DNA of 41,128 nucleotides from the NCBI RefSeq assembly GCF_023715895.1, contig NZ_JAMBOO010000035.1, positions 1-41,128 of the forward strand, written 5' to 3'. Below the pieces are notes generated by a model. That model was given only the letters and a program-made list of their open reading frames with translations, had not been told where the DNA came from and made no database searches. This DNA comes from Domibacillus indicus. Lineage in GTDB: Bacteria; Bacillota; Bacilli; Bacillales; Domibacillaceae. Every line of letters starts with the position of its first letter. The first letter of the stretch is position 1. Position numbers and translations under genes: made by a program. Positions 7,670 to 16,250 of the stretch are shown in pieces.

Positions 7670-8671
7670 TCATTCAACTTTCCCTACCGACTCCCTAGCT
7701 ACCAGTTTTGGCTGAAAGCGAATGGCTTGTTTTTTGGTACTATTTCTTTCTATTTTATCTACCAGTATATTTATCACAAAATGTCCAATCTCCGTAATTG
7801 ACATTGATACTGTCGTTAATTGAGGTGAAATAATTTTGCATAAAAAGGTATCATCAAGTCCAATTACAGAAATATCTTTTGGAATAGATAAACCAAGATG
7901 ACGGGCAGCTTGAACAATACCAACTGCAATTACATCATTCCCACCAAATACAGCTGTTGGACGATTCGGGGAGTTAAGTAATGACAGCGCTGTTTTTTCT
8001 ATTTCTTCAAGTTCTGTTTGAGAATCAATAATAAATGAATCGTCAATTTTAATACCTTGATTTAAAAACTCTGATCGGAAACCCTCAATACGACCTAAGC
8101 TGCTAGCCGAATTTTTTTCAACAATAATTGCTACATTTGTGTGCCCAAGTGATAGTAAATAGTTTGCTGCTATTTTTCCCGCTTCTACATCATCACCTGC
8201 CACACTATCAAATTGAAATTCGGGACGTTCATGACCAATGCAAATAGTGGGTATTTGTTTTGTTTGCATTTCTTTTAATAGTTCTTCATTTCTAAACTTA
8301 GCAGTAATGATGAATCCATCAACATTTTTCTGCTGCATAATTTCAAAAAGCTTTCGTTCTTGATCAGCATTATTTTCCGTGCTGCACATAATAACGCTAA
8401 ATCCCAATTCCTGTGCTTGCTTTTCAGCATGTTTTAAGTATTCCATGTAAACTGGATTGAGGACATCTGGTACAAAAAAACCGATTGTGTAAGTAGACTT
8501 GCCTTTTAGCGCAGAAGCAGACATGTTCGGTAAGTATTGTAGTTCTTCCGCAATTGATAAAATTTTTTTTCTTGTTTGTACCCCTACACGTCCACGCTCA
8601 TTTAAGACATTTGAAACTGTTGCCGCGGATACGCCGGCTCTTTTAGCAATATCATAAATGGTAGTCTTCAT
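7670..8671 (-). CDS. LacI-family transcriptional regulator A
   Basis: A 333-residue LacI/GalR-family repressor. The helix-turn-helix is at about 2-25 (TIYDIAKRAGVSAATVSNVLN), followed by the hinge helix (PNMSASALKGKST) and a periplasmic-binding-protein-like sensor domain (YTIGFFVPDVLNPVYMEYLKH... to VARESVG). I start at ATG 8671 because AAGGAT lies 7 bases upstream; an ATG three codons earlier (8680) would overlap that ribosome binding site. It lies directly upstream of the binding-protein/iolI/iolX genes, whose two identical GATTAATC palindromes are its most likely targets. The effector is probably an inositol or an early product, but this cannot be read from the sequence. Confidence 0.88.
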   Translation of the reverse strand: MKTTIYDIAKRAGVSAATVSNVLNERGRVGVQTRKKILSIAEELQYLPNMSASALKGKSTYTIGFFVPDVLNPVYMEYLKHAEKQAQELGFSVIMCSTENNADQERKLFEIMQQKNVDGFIITAKFRNEELLKEMQTKQIPTICIGHERPEFQFDSVAGDDVEAGKIAANYLLSLGHTNVAIIVEKNSASSLGRIEGFRSEFLNQGIKIDDSFIIDSQTELEEIEKTALSLLNSPNRPTAVFGGNDVIAVGIVQAARHLGLSIPKDISVIGLDDTFLCKIISPQLTTVSMSITEIGHFVINILVDKIERNSTKKQAIRFQPKLVARESVGKVE

Positions 8672-8873
8672 AAGAATCATCCTTATTTCTTTTACCTATA
8701 ATTATAATAAATTTTCAATGAAATTAAATATGTTGAATAGATGCTTTTTATTTAACGTAACATATCTAATTAATTTCTGTATCGATAAATAAGTAATTGA
8801 TCGAAACGTTTGAGAGAGTACGCTTAATAAAAGGAAAAAAAACCAGGTTAGGTTCTTCAACTAAAAGAGAATG

Positions 8874-9885
8874 TTAACGCTCTTTTTTCTTTGCTGTAGA
8901 GCTTCGCACCACCAATTTAGGAGACAGGATGACGCGCTGTTTGGATTCCTTCTTTTTCTCAATTTCTTCGATAAGCAGCTCCACTACTTTTTTTCCCATC
9001 TCATCAATCGGCTGGGCAATCGTTGTTAAAGGCGGCTCACAGATTGTAGATAGGATGGTATTATCGAACCCAATAATCGATAGCTCACTTGGAACTTGTA
9101 CATTCCGCCCACGTGCTCCCTGCAGTGCCCCGATTGCCAATGCTTCCGTAGAAGCAAAAACGGCTGTTGGCGGGCTGTCCTTTTGTAACAGGCTTAACAT
9201 GGCATTTTTTCCTTCTTCAATGGAAATATTATTATGTATCACGAAGCTTTCATCATACGTTAAACCATATTCCTCGAGCGCACTTCTATACCCTTGAACC
9301 CTTGATTGGATGATTGAGTATGTGGTGTCCTCGGTAATCATTGCAATCTTTTCATGTCCAAGGTCAATTAAATGTTTTGTGGCTTCATATCCACCTAAAT
9401 AGTCATCCACCAACACGGTATCCACTGCTAGGGAAGGAACGTCCCTTGAAAGCAGGGCAATCGGAAGCTTCGCTTTCACCAGCTCTTTGATAGACTTCTC
9501 TTTTTTCAATCCCGTTGCAACAATGATGCCATCTATATACTTTTGCTTCAGGATCGAAATGTATTCCAATTCATTTTTAATGTCATTGTCCGTGCTGCAA
9601 ATCATCAGGCTATAATTGTGCCGCTTAAGATGGTTTTCAATACTGCGCGCTACTTCTGCCATAAACGGGTTGGCAATGCTCGGTATTAAAAGCCCGACCG
9701 TTTGAATTCGCTTTTTTACGGATGCCGTATGCCGTAACACTGGGCTGATAATTTAATTCCTGCATTGTTTCCTGCACTTTTTTTCTTGTTTTGTCTGCCA
9801 GGTTCCCAGTATTATTAAGCACTTTAGATACAGTAGAAATGGACACGCCTGCTTTTTTAGCCACATCATAGATGGTAGGTTTCAT
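8874..9885 (-). pseudogene. LacI-family regulator B, frameshifted by a 7-bp tandem duplication
   Basis: Start ATG 9885 opens a normal LacI N-terminus (TIYDVAKKAGVSISTVSKVLNNTG) that runs to ELNYQPSV, then leaves frame. The sensor domain (SVKKRIQTVGLLIPSIANPFMAE... to VVRSSTAKKKER) continues in another frame to 8874. The break coincides with ATGCCGT occurring twice in tandem at 9722-9735 (sense ACGGCAT). Removing one copy restores VTASVKKR and gives exactly 334 residues, the length of the intact close relative at 17624-18628 (VAASVRKR). The helix-turn-helix of the two is the same (VSISTVSKVLN), so they probably recognise the same operator. As it stands only an isolated DNA-binding domain of about 50 residues plus a tail would be made. 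Confidence 0.88.
9722..9735. repeat. 7-bp tandem duplication ATGCCGT x2
   Basis: The heptamer ATGCCGT occurs at 9722-9728 and again at 9729-9735. Seven is not a multiple of three, so the duplication shifts the frame of LacI regulator B. Such a duplication can revert by slippage. Confidence 0.9.
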
Positions 9886-9965
9886 CGTTTCCTTTCCTCT
9901 CGTTTCTTTCTCACTATTTTATAATCTATTTTACCTCAGTTTTACTGGAATGAAATAAGATGTTC

Positions 9966-10053
9966 GCGGATAATAAGGATAAAAGGGAGAGTAGACCGAC
10001 AGGAGTATGTAGGACATTGCTACGGAGATCCTTGAAGGAGGATATCAGCGGGA
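9966..10053 (+). pseudogene. Relic of the helix-turn-helix gene (3' end only)
   Basis: About 90 bases match the 3' end of the genes at 2568 and 34098. The clearest part reads GACATTGCTACGGAGATCCT, coding D-I-A-T-E-I-L-E-G-G-Y, against DIAAEILEEVY in the intact protein. The frame is broken by several stop codons upstream. It has the same orientation as the other two copies and is followed, as copy 2 is at a distance, by a resolvase-site-like repeat. It marks an old rearrangement point between the iolI side and the ABC-importer side of the cluster. Confidence 0.75.
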
Positions 10054-10075
10054 CAGACACTGAATCAACATTATT

Positions 10076-10103
10076 GATTAATGAGACATTGATTTTGATC
10101 AAT
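10076..10103 (+). repeat. Partial resolvase-site-like repeat
   Basis: GATTAATGAGACATTGATTTTGATCAA resembles the left half of the two longer repeats at 35593 and 36050 (GATTAATGAGACATAGggTTTGAGCAA). The 28-bp palindromic half seen in those is absent here. Confidence 0.5.
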
Positions 10104-10179
10104 TAACTCTTTAGATTCTAAAGAGTTTGTAGAATTGCTTTAAATTTAATAGTGAGAAAAAGCGGTTTATTTATAAAAC

Positions 10180-10241
10180 AAGCTACAAACAGAACAAGAA
10201 GCATATAGAAAGCTATATGCTTCTTGTTCTGTTTGTAGCTT
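10180..10241. terminator. Very strong bidirectional-looking hairpin
   Basis: A perfect 29-bp stem (left arm 10180-10208, right arm 10213-10241) with a 4-base AAAG loop, immediately after the stop codon of the epimerase-like gene at 10252. It would terminate leftward transcription; the flank on that strand is T-rich but not a clean T-run. Its length is unusual for a simple terminator. Confidence 0.75.
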
Positions 10242-10251
10242 TTCCAATAAT

Positions 10252-11082
10252 TTATTCTACTTCTATCTTTAAATGATCCCATGCTTTTATTTGCTCTAAT
10301 GAAGTTTTATAGTAATTTGTCAAAACCTCAATATAACCTTCCCCCTTAACGGCAGTAAAAGGGTTTGGTCCTTCTGCAGTCATTTCCATAATGATTGGAC
10401 CTGTATAATTCATGGTATGTAGCATTTCTATCTGGCTCTTAATATCCGCGTGACCATTTCCAATTGCCTGACGATTGGAATCCGCTACGTGGTAAACTCC
10501 TAACTTGCTTCCAACGTTTCGTAATGCTTCTACTGGATCAGCTTCTTCAATGTTCATATGGTACGCATCAAGAAGAATGAACAGATTTGGGCTGTTGACA
10601 GCTTCAATTAACTTTAATGCTTCCTGGCCCGTAACAATTTGATGGTTTTCATAGCGATTTAACACTTCAAATACAACTTCGATATTTAGGCTTTCCGCTT
10701 TCTCCATCACAGCTTTAGAACTCTCGACAAGCAGCTGCCAATCCTTGGAAAGATCCCCGCATCCCGCTGTTTTGCCTACATCTCCATGCAGACAAATTCT
10801 ATTGGCTCCTAATTCTCTTGCCCAGCTTAACAAGTCTAAGAAATATTGAACAGCTTTTCCTCTGGTTTCTTTGTTATCACTAGAAATGTCTACGTTATCT
10901 GGTGTTACAGATAAGATTTTCAACTCATACTTAGACAGGATATCTGCCAGTTCCCTCGGATCTTGTGTCAAGTCTCCTTGAACTTCTACACCTTCTACCC
11001 CAATTTCTTTAGCTAGTTTGCATTTTTCTTCAACAGAAATATCTCCAAAAGACCATAAGCATAAACCATAGTCTCTACTCAT
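10252..11082 (-). CDS. Ketose 3-epimerase-like TIM-barrel sugar isomerase
   Basis: A 276-residue protein of the xylose-isomerase-like TIM-barrel superfamily. Likely metal ligands are E139 (VVFEVLNRYE), D172 (LLDAYHMNIEE), H198 (VYHVADSNR) and E233 (IIMEMTAEG), with R204 in DSNR. Their spacings (33, 26, 35, and 6 from His to Arg) equal those I recall for the D-tagatose 3-epimerase active site, so epimerisation at C3 of a ketose or inosose is the best guess. It could also be an inosose isomerase or dehydratase in this setting. A strong AGGAGGT precedes ATG 11082. It lies 66 bases after a LacI gene, with which it is probably cotranscribed, and ends at a very strong hairpin. The substrate is unknown. 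Confidence 0.7.
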   Translation of the reverse strand: MSRDYGLCLWSFGDISVEEKCKLAKEIGVEGVEVQGDLTQDPRELADILSKYELKILSVTPDNVDISSDNKETRGKAVQYFLDLLSWARELGANRICLHGDVGKTAGCGDLSKDWQLLVESSKAVMEKAESLNIEVVFEVLNRYENHQIVTGQEALKLIEAVNSPNLFILLDAYHMNIEEADPVEALRNVGSKLGVYHVADSNRQAIGNGHADIKSQIEMLHTMNYTGPIIMEMTAEGPNPFTAVKGEGYIEVLTNYYKTSLEQIKAWDHLKIEVE

Positions 11083-11148
11083 ATTTCTACCTCCTTTATT
11101 TACTTTATAGGTTTTTCATAATCTCAGATAACTTATTTCAGATCACTC

Positions 11149-12159
11149 TTATATATCATGATGAAATGATGTGGAGTTTCTCACCATCAGGCTAGTTTCT
11201 ACAATATGTGTTCTCATATAAGTTTCTGCTCCATCGATTTGCTTTATAAGGAGCTCGACGGCCCGACGCCCCATAATGCGTATAGGCTGAGCAATAGTTG
11301 TTAACGGAGGAGAAGTTAATTCACAAATTGAAAGGTTGTCAAAGCCGATAATAGACAGTTCTTGGGGAATACGGACATTCATTTCTCTGGCCGCTTTGAT
11401 TACACCGCCTGACAACACATCACAGGATACAAAAATGGCGCTGGGACGTTCCTTCAAAGCGAGCAGCCGTTTTGCACACTCGTATCCATTTTCAATAGAG
11501 GAAGCTGTTTTAACGACAAACTGCTTATCCAGAGGGAGCTGCGCTTCTTCCATTGTGTCGTGAAAAGCACGAAGACGTACCTTCCCGGCCGCTGTATTTT
11601 CTGCAATCATGGCGATTTTTTTATGATTAGACGCCAGCAAATGACGGACCGCCTGACAGGCGCCTTCATAGTTATCTATTGTAATAAGCGGCATTACGTA
11701 ATCTTGTTTTTCTGGTTCCGTAGAAAGGAAGACCCCTTTCAGTCCGCGCTTTTTCAATTCATCTTCAATAATTTCGGGATAATGGTCAGAAGCCACAATA
11801 AAGCCATCTACGTCCTGCCGAATAAGTGCAGATACGCAGCTTTTCTCTTTATCCGGCTGGCCGTCTGTGCTGCAGACCATAATACTAAACCCTTGAAATC
11901 GGCACTGTTCGCTAATACTCCTGGTTAATTCAGCAAAAAAAGGAGAGGCAATATCTGAAACGAGAAGACCAATTACTTTGGTCTTTTTTCCTATAAGAGC
12001 TTTTGCCATTTCATTAGGGTGGTAATTCAACTTTCTAGTCGCTTCCAGCACTCTACGCTTTGTATCCATGCTGATTAATCCCTTATTATTGATTACTTTT
12101 GAAACGGTCGCCGTAGATACACCCGCTTCTTCTGCCACATGATAAATCGTTGCTTTCAT
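11149..12159 (-). CDS. LacI-family transcriptional regulator C
   Basis: A 336-residue LacI/GalR repressor. The helix-turn-helix is ATIYHVAEEAGVSTATVSKVIN at about 3-24, the hinge region HPNEMAKALIGKKT, and the sensor domain runs from VIGLLVSDIASPFFAEL to MVRNSTSF. The recognition helix (T-A-x-x-x-K) differs from those of regulators A, B/E and F, so it should read a different operator. It sits between the IolG-like dehydrogenase and the epimerase-like gene on the same strand and probably controls that unit or the ABC importer upstream. An AGGAGAGG-type site precedes ATG 12159. No palindrome was identified immediately upstream. Confidence 0.88.
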   Translation of the reverse strand: MKATIYHVAEEAGVSTATVSKVINNKGLISMDTKRRVLEATRKLNYHPNEMAKALIGKKTKVIGLLVSDIASPFFAELTRSISEQCRFQGFSIMVCSTDGQPDKEKSCVSALIRQDVDGFIVASDHYPEIIEDELKKRGLKGVFLSTEPEKQDYVMPLITIDNYEGACQAVRHLLASNHKKIAMIAENTAAGKVRLRAFHDTMEEAQLPLDKQFVVKTASSIENGYECAKRLLALKERPSAIFVSCDVLSGGVIKAAREMNVRIPQELSIIGFDNLSICELTSPPLTTIAQPIRIMGRRAVELLIKQIDGAETYMRTHIVETSLMVRNSTSFHHDI

Positions 12160-12206
12160 AACGCCTCTCCTTTCTGTTGTTTTAGAATGAACATTTTGAA
12201 TAAGAC

Positions 12207-12227
12207 CAGGCTGTCAAGAAAAGCCTG
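12207..12227 (-). terminator. Weak stem-loop between dehydrogenase and LacI genes
   Basis: CAGGCT/AGCCTG form a 6-bp stem around a 9-base loop in the gap between the IolG-like gene and regulator C. No good T-run follows on the minus strand, so it may attenuate rather than terminate. Confidence 0.3.
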
Positions 12228-12286
12228 TCCTGATATAACCTTCTTGTTTCGCTTATCATGAAGTGCTTTTTGAGCTATTGAAAAAT

Positions 12287-13318
12287 TTATGACTGGACGC
12301 TTTTTGCCATTTCCACTTCTTCAAGTTTAACCGGCTGACGTGCTTGAACGGATTTGATGCAAGCTAACGCAATAGCCAATGCGTTTCGAGCATCTTCTCC
12401 TGTCACATCCGGCTTGTTTCCAGAACGTACACTATCAACAAAAGATGTTAATTCAGCGACGTAAGCGTCATGCAATAATTCTGTGTCTTTTCTGTAAGTG
12501 TCCATACTGATGCCGTCTGCTGTATAGCGGGTCATATTCGTTTGCTGGACACTTCCGGCTGTCACCATGCCGGCTGAACCAAATATTTCTCCGCGTACAT
12601 CATATCCGTACACCGCTTGGAAATTTGCTTCTGCGGTAGCAATAGCCCCGTTATCAAATTTAATTGTTACGACAGCTGTATCAAGCAGCCCTTTATCTTT
12701 GAAATCCGGGCGAACGAGCGCATCGGCTACTGCGTACACTTCAGTCGGTTTTGCGCCTGGATTTAAATAAAGAAGTGTATCAAAATCATGAATCAATGTT
12801 TCTAAGAATATTGTCCATTCTGGAATTGGCGTGGGGTCGCCAAGTCCTGGATCACGCGTTAAAGATCTTAACAGCTGTGGTGTACCAATACGCCCTTCAG
12901 CAATATTGTCACGAGCAGATTTAAAGCCTGAAGCAAATCGGCGGTTAAATCCCACTTGCAGGGCGACATTGGCTTCTTTTGCTGCTGCAATTGCGGCATC
13001 TGCCTCCTCAAGGGTAACGGCCATCGGTTTTTCGCAGAACACCGCTTTTCCTGCTTTAGCGGCGGCAATAACCAGTTTTGCATGTGAGCGGGCAGGTGCT
13101 GCAATAACTACTGCATCCACTTCTGGATCATGAAACATCTCTTCTGGACTTGTATACGTTTTGGCCGCACCAAGTTCAGACGCCAGTCTTTCGGCTGCCC
13201 CTGGAACCGGATCAGCAATCGCCACAAGTGATGCTCCATACACTTTACGCGCAATGGAAGTACCATGAAAACTCCCCATACGTCCTGCCCCAACAAGTCC
13301 TACTTTAATTTCTTTCAT
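12287..13318 (-). CDS. iolG: Inositol 2-dehydrogenase-like Gfo/Idh/MocA oxidoreductase (IolG family)
   Basis: A 343-residue NAD(P)-dependent dehydrogenase. The Rossmann motif is GLVGAGRMGSFHG (about 7-19), the catalytic lysine is K97 in CEKPM, and the motif FNRRFASGFKSARDNIAEGRIG is characteristic of myo-inositol dehydrogenases. H177 lies in LIHDFD. One oddity: the position four residues before this His is usually Asp (D-x-x-x-H), but here it is E173 (FLETLIHDF). Codon use looks more GC-rich (many GCN Ala codons) than the iolX region. It follows the ABC-importer genes by 223 bases, with a hairpin and a palindrome between, and precedes regulator C. Expected role: oxidise myo-inositol (or an isomer) to inosose; exact substrate uncertain. 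Confidence 0.72.
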   Translation of the reverse strand: MKEIKVGLVGAGRMGSFHGTSIARKVYGASLVAIADPVPGAAERLASELGAAKTYTSPEEMFHDPEVDAVVIAAPARSHAKLVIAAAKAGKAVFCEKPMAVTLEEADAAIAAAKEANVALQVGFNRRFASGFKSARDNIAEGRIGTPQLLRSLTRDPGLGDPTPIPEWTIFLETLIHDFDTLLYLNPGAKPTEVYAVADALVRPDFKDKGLLDTAVVTIKFDNGAIATAEANFQAVYGYDVRGEIFGSAGMVTAGSVQQTNMTRYTADGISMDTYRKDTELLHDAYVAELTSFVDSVRSGNKPDVTGEDARNALAIALACIKSVQARQPVKLEEVEMAKSVQS

Positions 13319-13400
13319 TTTTTGTTCCTCCTTTAATAAATATAATTTTAGTTGATATACTGGCTCTTACTCTTTCATTCAAAATTCTGTGTCCCTAAAC

Positions 13401-13416
13401 AGGAAAGTTCTTTCCT
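13401..13416. promoter_or_regulatory. Palindrome AGGAAAG-TT-CTTTCCT (site 1)
   Basis: Two perfect 7-bp arms around TT, 83 bases before the IolG-like start. Related palindromes occur at 18961-18984 and 19071-19090. It has no central CG and so differs from the other operator types in the window. Likely an operator; the binding protein is unknown. Confidence 0.5.
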
Positions 13417-13447
13417 AGAGTAACAAAAAAATAATTTGTAGATTAAA

Positions 13448-13480
13448 TGCAGGAAAGCAATTTTTTAATTGCTTCCTGCA
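13448..13480 (-). terminator. Hairpin after the ABC permease gene
   Basis: TGCAGGAA-GCAATT pairs with AATTGC-TTCCTGCA (one bulged A) around a T-rich loop, 62 bases past the permease stop codon. It probably ends or attenuates the importer transcript before the IolG-like gene; the downstream T-run (13425-13432) is slightly displaced. Confidence 0.5.
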
Positions 13481-13541
13481 GCCAATATATTAGAACATTC
13501 AGTATCTTTTGTACCTATTTATAATTACACTTTCAAGAACT

Positions 13542-14525
13542 TTACTTGTTTTTGCGCTGCCGTAGAACATCCACATATACAGCGGCAATGATAACAAATC
13601 CGATAAAAGCCATTTGCAGATCTGCCGCGACGTTCATGAGGTTAAGTCCGTTGCGGAGAACCGCAATAATCAAAGCACCAATCAACGTGCCCCAGACTGT
13701 ACCTACTCCACCAAAGAAGCTGGCTCCGCCGATAATAACAGCCGCGATCGCATCCAGCTCAAAGCCAAGACCAGCAAGAGGAAAAGCGGAGTTAACGCGT
13801 CCTACCATCACTAGTCCAGCTAATCCTGCCATAAAACCGCTGATCGCATACACGATAATTAGTACACGGTCCACGTTAATTCCTGATAAGTGAGTCGCTT
13901 CTTTATTTCCACCAATCGCATAAATATACCGGCCTGTCATCGTACGCGTTAAGAATAGGTGAAGAATCACACACATTACAATAACAAGAATAAAGCTATA
14001 AGGAATAATACCGATGGACTGGCTGCCAAAAAACTGAATCATGAATGGGAAACCTGCAATGGGTGCTGCCCCCGTAATAATCAAAGCAATACCACGTGCG
14101 ATGTTCATGGTTCCAAGCGTTGCAATAAATGGATGGGGCAGGCGCAGCTTTGTTAGCATAATGCCATTTAAATATCCGCAAAACGCACCTACAAGCAGAC
14201 AAACCAGTATTCCTACAATTGGGTGAAGGCCCATATTTACCGTAACGACGCCCATCAGCATAATCGAGATAGCCAGGATAGCGCCGACGGACAAATCAAT
14301 GCCTGCTGTTAAAATGGGCAGAAGCAGCCCAAGTGCCAATAGTGCATTAATGGAAGACTGGCCTGCGATATTCATAATGTTACTCAGCGTTAAAAAGTCA
14401 CTGTTCAATGCTGATAAAATCACGACCAGCAGTGCAAGCCCAATTAAGGATCCGAACTTGCTCATGAGTCCCTTGGAAATTTTTTTTGATTCCAGTTTCT
14501 TTTTCCCTACTGCTAATTCTGCCAT
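13542..14525 (-). CDS. Sugar ABC importer permease (RbsC family)
   Basis: A 327-residue membrane protein of the BPD_transp_2 (RbsC/inositol permease) family that forms the channel of a sugar importer. Around eight to ten hydrophobic segments follow an N-terminal lysine-rich stretch. Family signatures include ILTAGIDLSVGAILAIS, LPHPFIATLGTMNIARGIAL and FELDAIAAVIIGGASFFGGVGTVWGTLIGA. Its start lies 2 bases after the stop of the ATPase gene, so the two are translationally close. With the ATPase (14528) and binding protein (16251) it makes a complete importer. The context suggests inositol or a related polyol rather than ribose. Confidence 0.88.
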   Translation of the reverse strand: MAELAVGKKKLESKKISKGLMSKFGSLIGLALLVVILSALNSDFLTLSNIMNIAGQSSINALLALGLLLPILTAGIDLSVGAILAISIMLMGVVTVNMGLHPIVGILVCLLVGAFCGYLNGIMLTKLRLPHPFIATLGTMNIARGIALIITGAAPIAGFPFMIQFFGSQSIGIIPYSFILVIVMCVILHLFLTRTMTGRYIYAIGGNKEATHLSGINVDRVLIIVYAISGFMAGLAGLVMVGRVNSAFPLAGLGFELDAIAAVIIGGASFFGGVGTVWGTLIGALIIAVLRNGLNLMNVAADLQMAFIGFVIIAAVYVDVLRQRKNK

Positions 14526-14527
14526 GT

Positions 14528-16087
14528 TTATTTTCCTCCTACTCCCGTTTTCTCAAGTGATGCAGGCTGTTCCCCTTCACAAAGATCTTCTTCCGTCAGC
14601 TTTCCTGTAGCCGCTTTCATAATCAGTTCCTGGCTGGCTTCTTCTTTTAAAAGATCCGCCGTGATTTCCCCTTCGCACATGACTAAGATGCGGTTGCACA
14701 CTCCTAGTATTTCAGGCAGTTCAGACGAAACAATCACTACGATGGCGCCATCTGCCACTAGAGAGTTAATCAAGCGGTATACTTCTGTTTTTGCCCCAAC
14801 ATCAATTCCACGAGTTGGCTCATCGAAGAAGAAGACTCTGGCTTCTGTTGAAAGCCATTTCGCAATCACGACTTTCTGCTGGTTTCCGCCGCTTAGCTTT
14901 CGTGCGTGCTTTTGAATATCATTTGGACGGATTTGAAGTTCATTGACATACACATCAGATTTTTTATTGACCTCACCATTTTGGATAAACAGTCCTTTTT
15001 TAAACTTCTTCAAGCTGGCAAGGGACATGTTAAAATGAAGAGACTGATCCAGAATAAGCCCTTCCCCTTTTCGGTCTTCTGTAATAAACGCCATGCCTGC
15101 ATTGATCGCGTCTTTAGGCGACTTGATTTTCACTTTTTTCCCAAAAACATGCACTTTACCGGCATCAATTGGATCGGCTCCGAAAATGCCCCTGATCAGC
15201 TCTGTCCGTCCCGCACCGACAAGCCCTGCGATTCCTAAAATCTGTCCTTGATAAGCGGTAAAATTAATGGGCTTATCTGATCCTTTCAGCTTCAAGTTTT
15301 CAATTTTCAGTCCAGGGCTGCCCAGCTGGAAATTTCCTTTTGGAAACTTATCCTCCAAGGCGCGCCCGACCATTAGTTCAATCATGGTATCTGTACTTGT
15401 TTCACTTACCTGGCGGGTAGCCACTGCTTTCCCATCGCGCAGAATCGTAATCCGATCCCCGATTTGTTTCAGCTCTTCCAGGCGATGCGAGATGTATACG
15501 ATGGCAATTCCCTGTCTTTTAAGCTCCATAATGGTCTCCAGCAGCTGTTCCGCTTCTGACGCACTTAAGCTGGAAGTGGGTTCATCCAAAATGATGAGCT
15601 TTGTGTCAATTGTCAGCGCCTTCGCAATTTCGACAAGCTGCTGCTGGCCAATACCGAGCGTGGAAACAAGCGCCTCTGGGTCAATATTCTGGCCAAGCCG
15701 TTTAAGAATTTCTTTAGACCGGTTAATCATTTCTTTCTTATTTAAAAAGGAAAACCTGCCTTTTACTTTAAGTTCTCTTCCTAAAAAGATATTTTCGTAA
15801 ACTGGCAGTTCAGGAACGAGGTTCAGCTCCTGATAAATCGTTGCAATGCCTAGATCCATAGCGTCTGACGGTGTGTTAATATTTACTTTCTGCCCTTCCC
15901 AAAACAATTTACCCTCGTCTTTAGAATAAGCACCTGTCATGATTTTGATAATGGTTGATTTTCCAGCGCCATTTTCTCCTAAAAGCACATGCACTTCTCC
16001 AGCCCTGACATCTAAATTAATATTCTTCAAGACCGGAATACCGGAAAAGCCTTTACAAACATCTTTAAGTCTGAGCAACTCTTTCAT
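14528..16087 (-). CDS. Sugar ABC importer ATP-binding protein (RbsA family, two ATPase domains)
   Basis: A 519-residue protein with two fused ABC domains that powers uptake. Domain 1: Walker A GENGAGKST at 37-45, signature LGIGQQQLVEIAKAL, Walker B LIILDEPTSSL. Domain 2 has the degenerate Walker A GLVGAGRTEL usual for RbsA-type proteins, signature LSGGNQQKVVIAKWL and Walker B VFFFDEPTRGIDV. I choose ATG 16087 (MKELLRLKD) because GGAGGAGG lies 6-7 bases before it; the longer frame from 16165 adds 26 residues without family similarity or ribosome binding site. It follows the binding-protein gene by 163 bases and overlaps neither neighbour. Confidence 0.9.
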   Translation of the reverse strand: MKELLRLKDVCKGFSGIPVLKNINLDVRAGEVHVLLGENGAGKSTIIKIMTGAYSKDEGKLFWEGQKVNINTPSDAMDLGIATIYQELNLVPELPVYENIFLGRELKVKGRFSFLNKKEMINRSKEILKRLGQNIDPEALVSTLGIGQQQLVEIAKALTIDTKLIILDEPTSSLSASEAEQLLETIMELKRQGIAIVYISHRLEELKQIGDRITILRDGKAVATRQVSETSTDTMIELMVGRALEDKFPKGNFQLGSPGLKIENLKLKGSDKPINFTAYQGQILGIAGLVGAGRTELIRGIFGADPIDAGKVHVFGKKVKIKSPKDAINAGMAFITEDRKGEGLILDQSLHFNMSLASLKKFKKGLFIQNGEVNKKSDVYVNELQIRPNDIQKHARKLSGGNQQKVVIAKWLSTEARVFFFDEPTRGIDVGAKTEVYRLINSLVADGAIVVIVSSELPEILGVCNRILVMCEGEITADLLKEEASQELIMKAATGKLTEEDLCEGEQPASLEKTGVGGK

Positions 16088-16250
16088 GGCTGTCCTCCTC
16101 CGTATTACCTGATTGTATAGGTATTGAAATACTATCTGGAATCCTGAATAAGTAATCTCCTTCACGGTACAGGAGCATTTGGATTAACCGCATTCTCATA
16201 AAAGCAAGCCTTTTACATGCTGGCAATGTATTTGTTTGGTCTGTCGGAAA

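Noticed and set aside
15267-15800. 177-codon plus-strand open frame
   Set aside because: Antisense to the ABC ATPase gene, whose domains are unmistakable.
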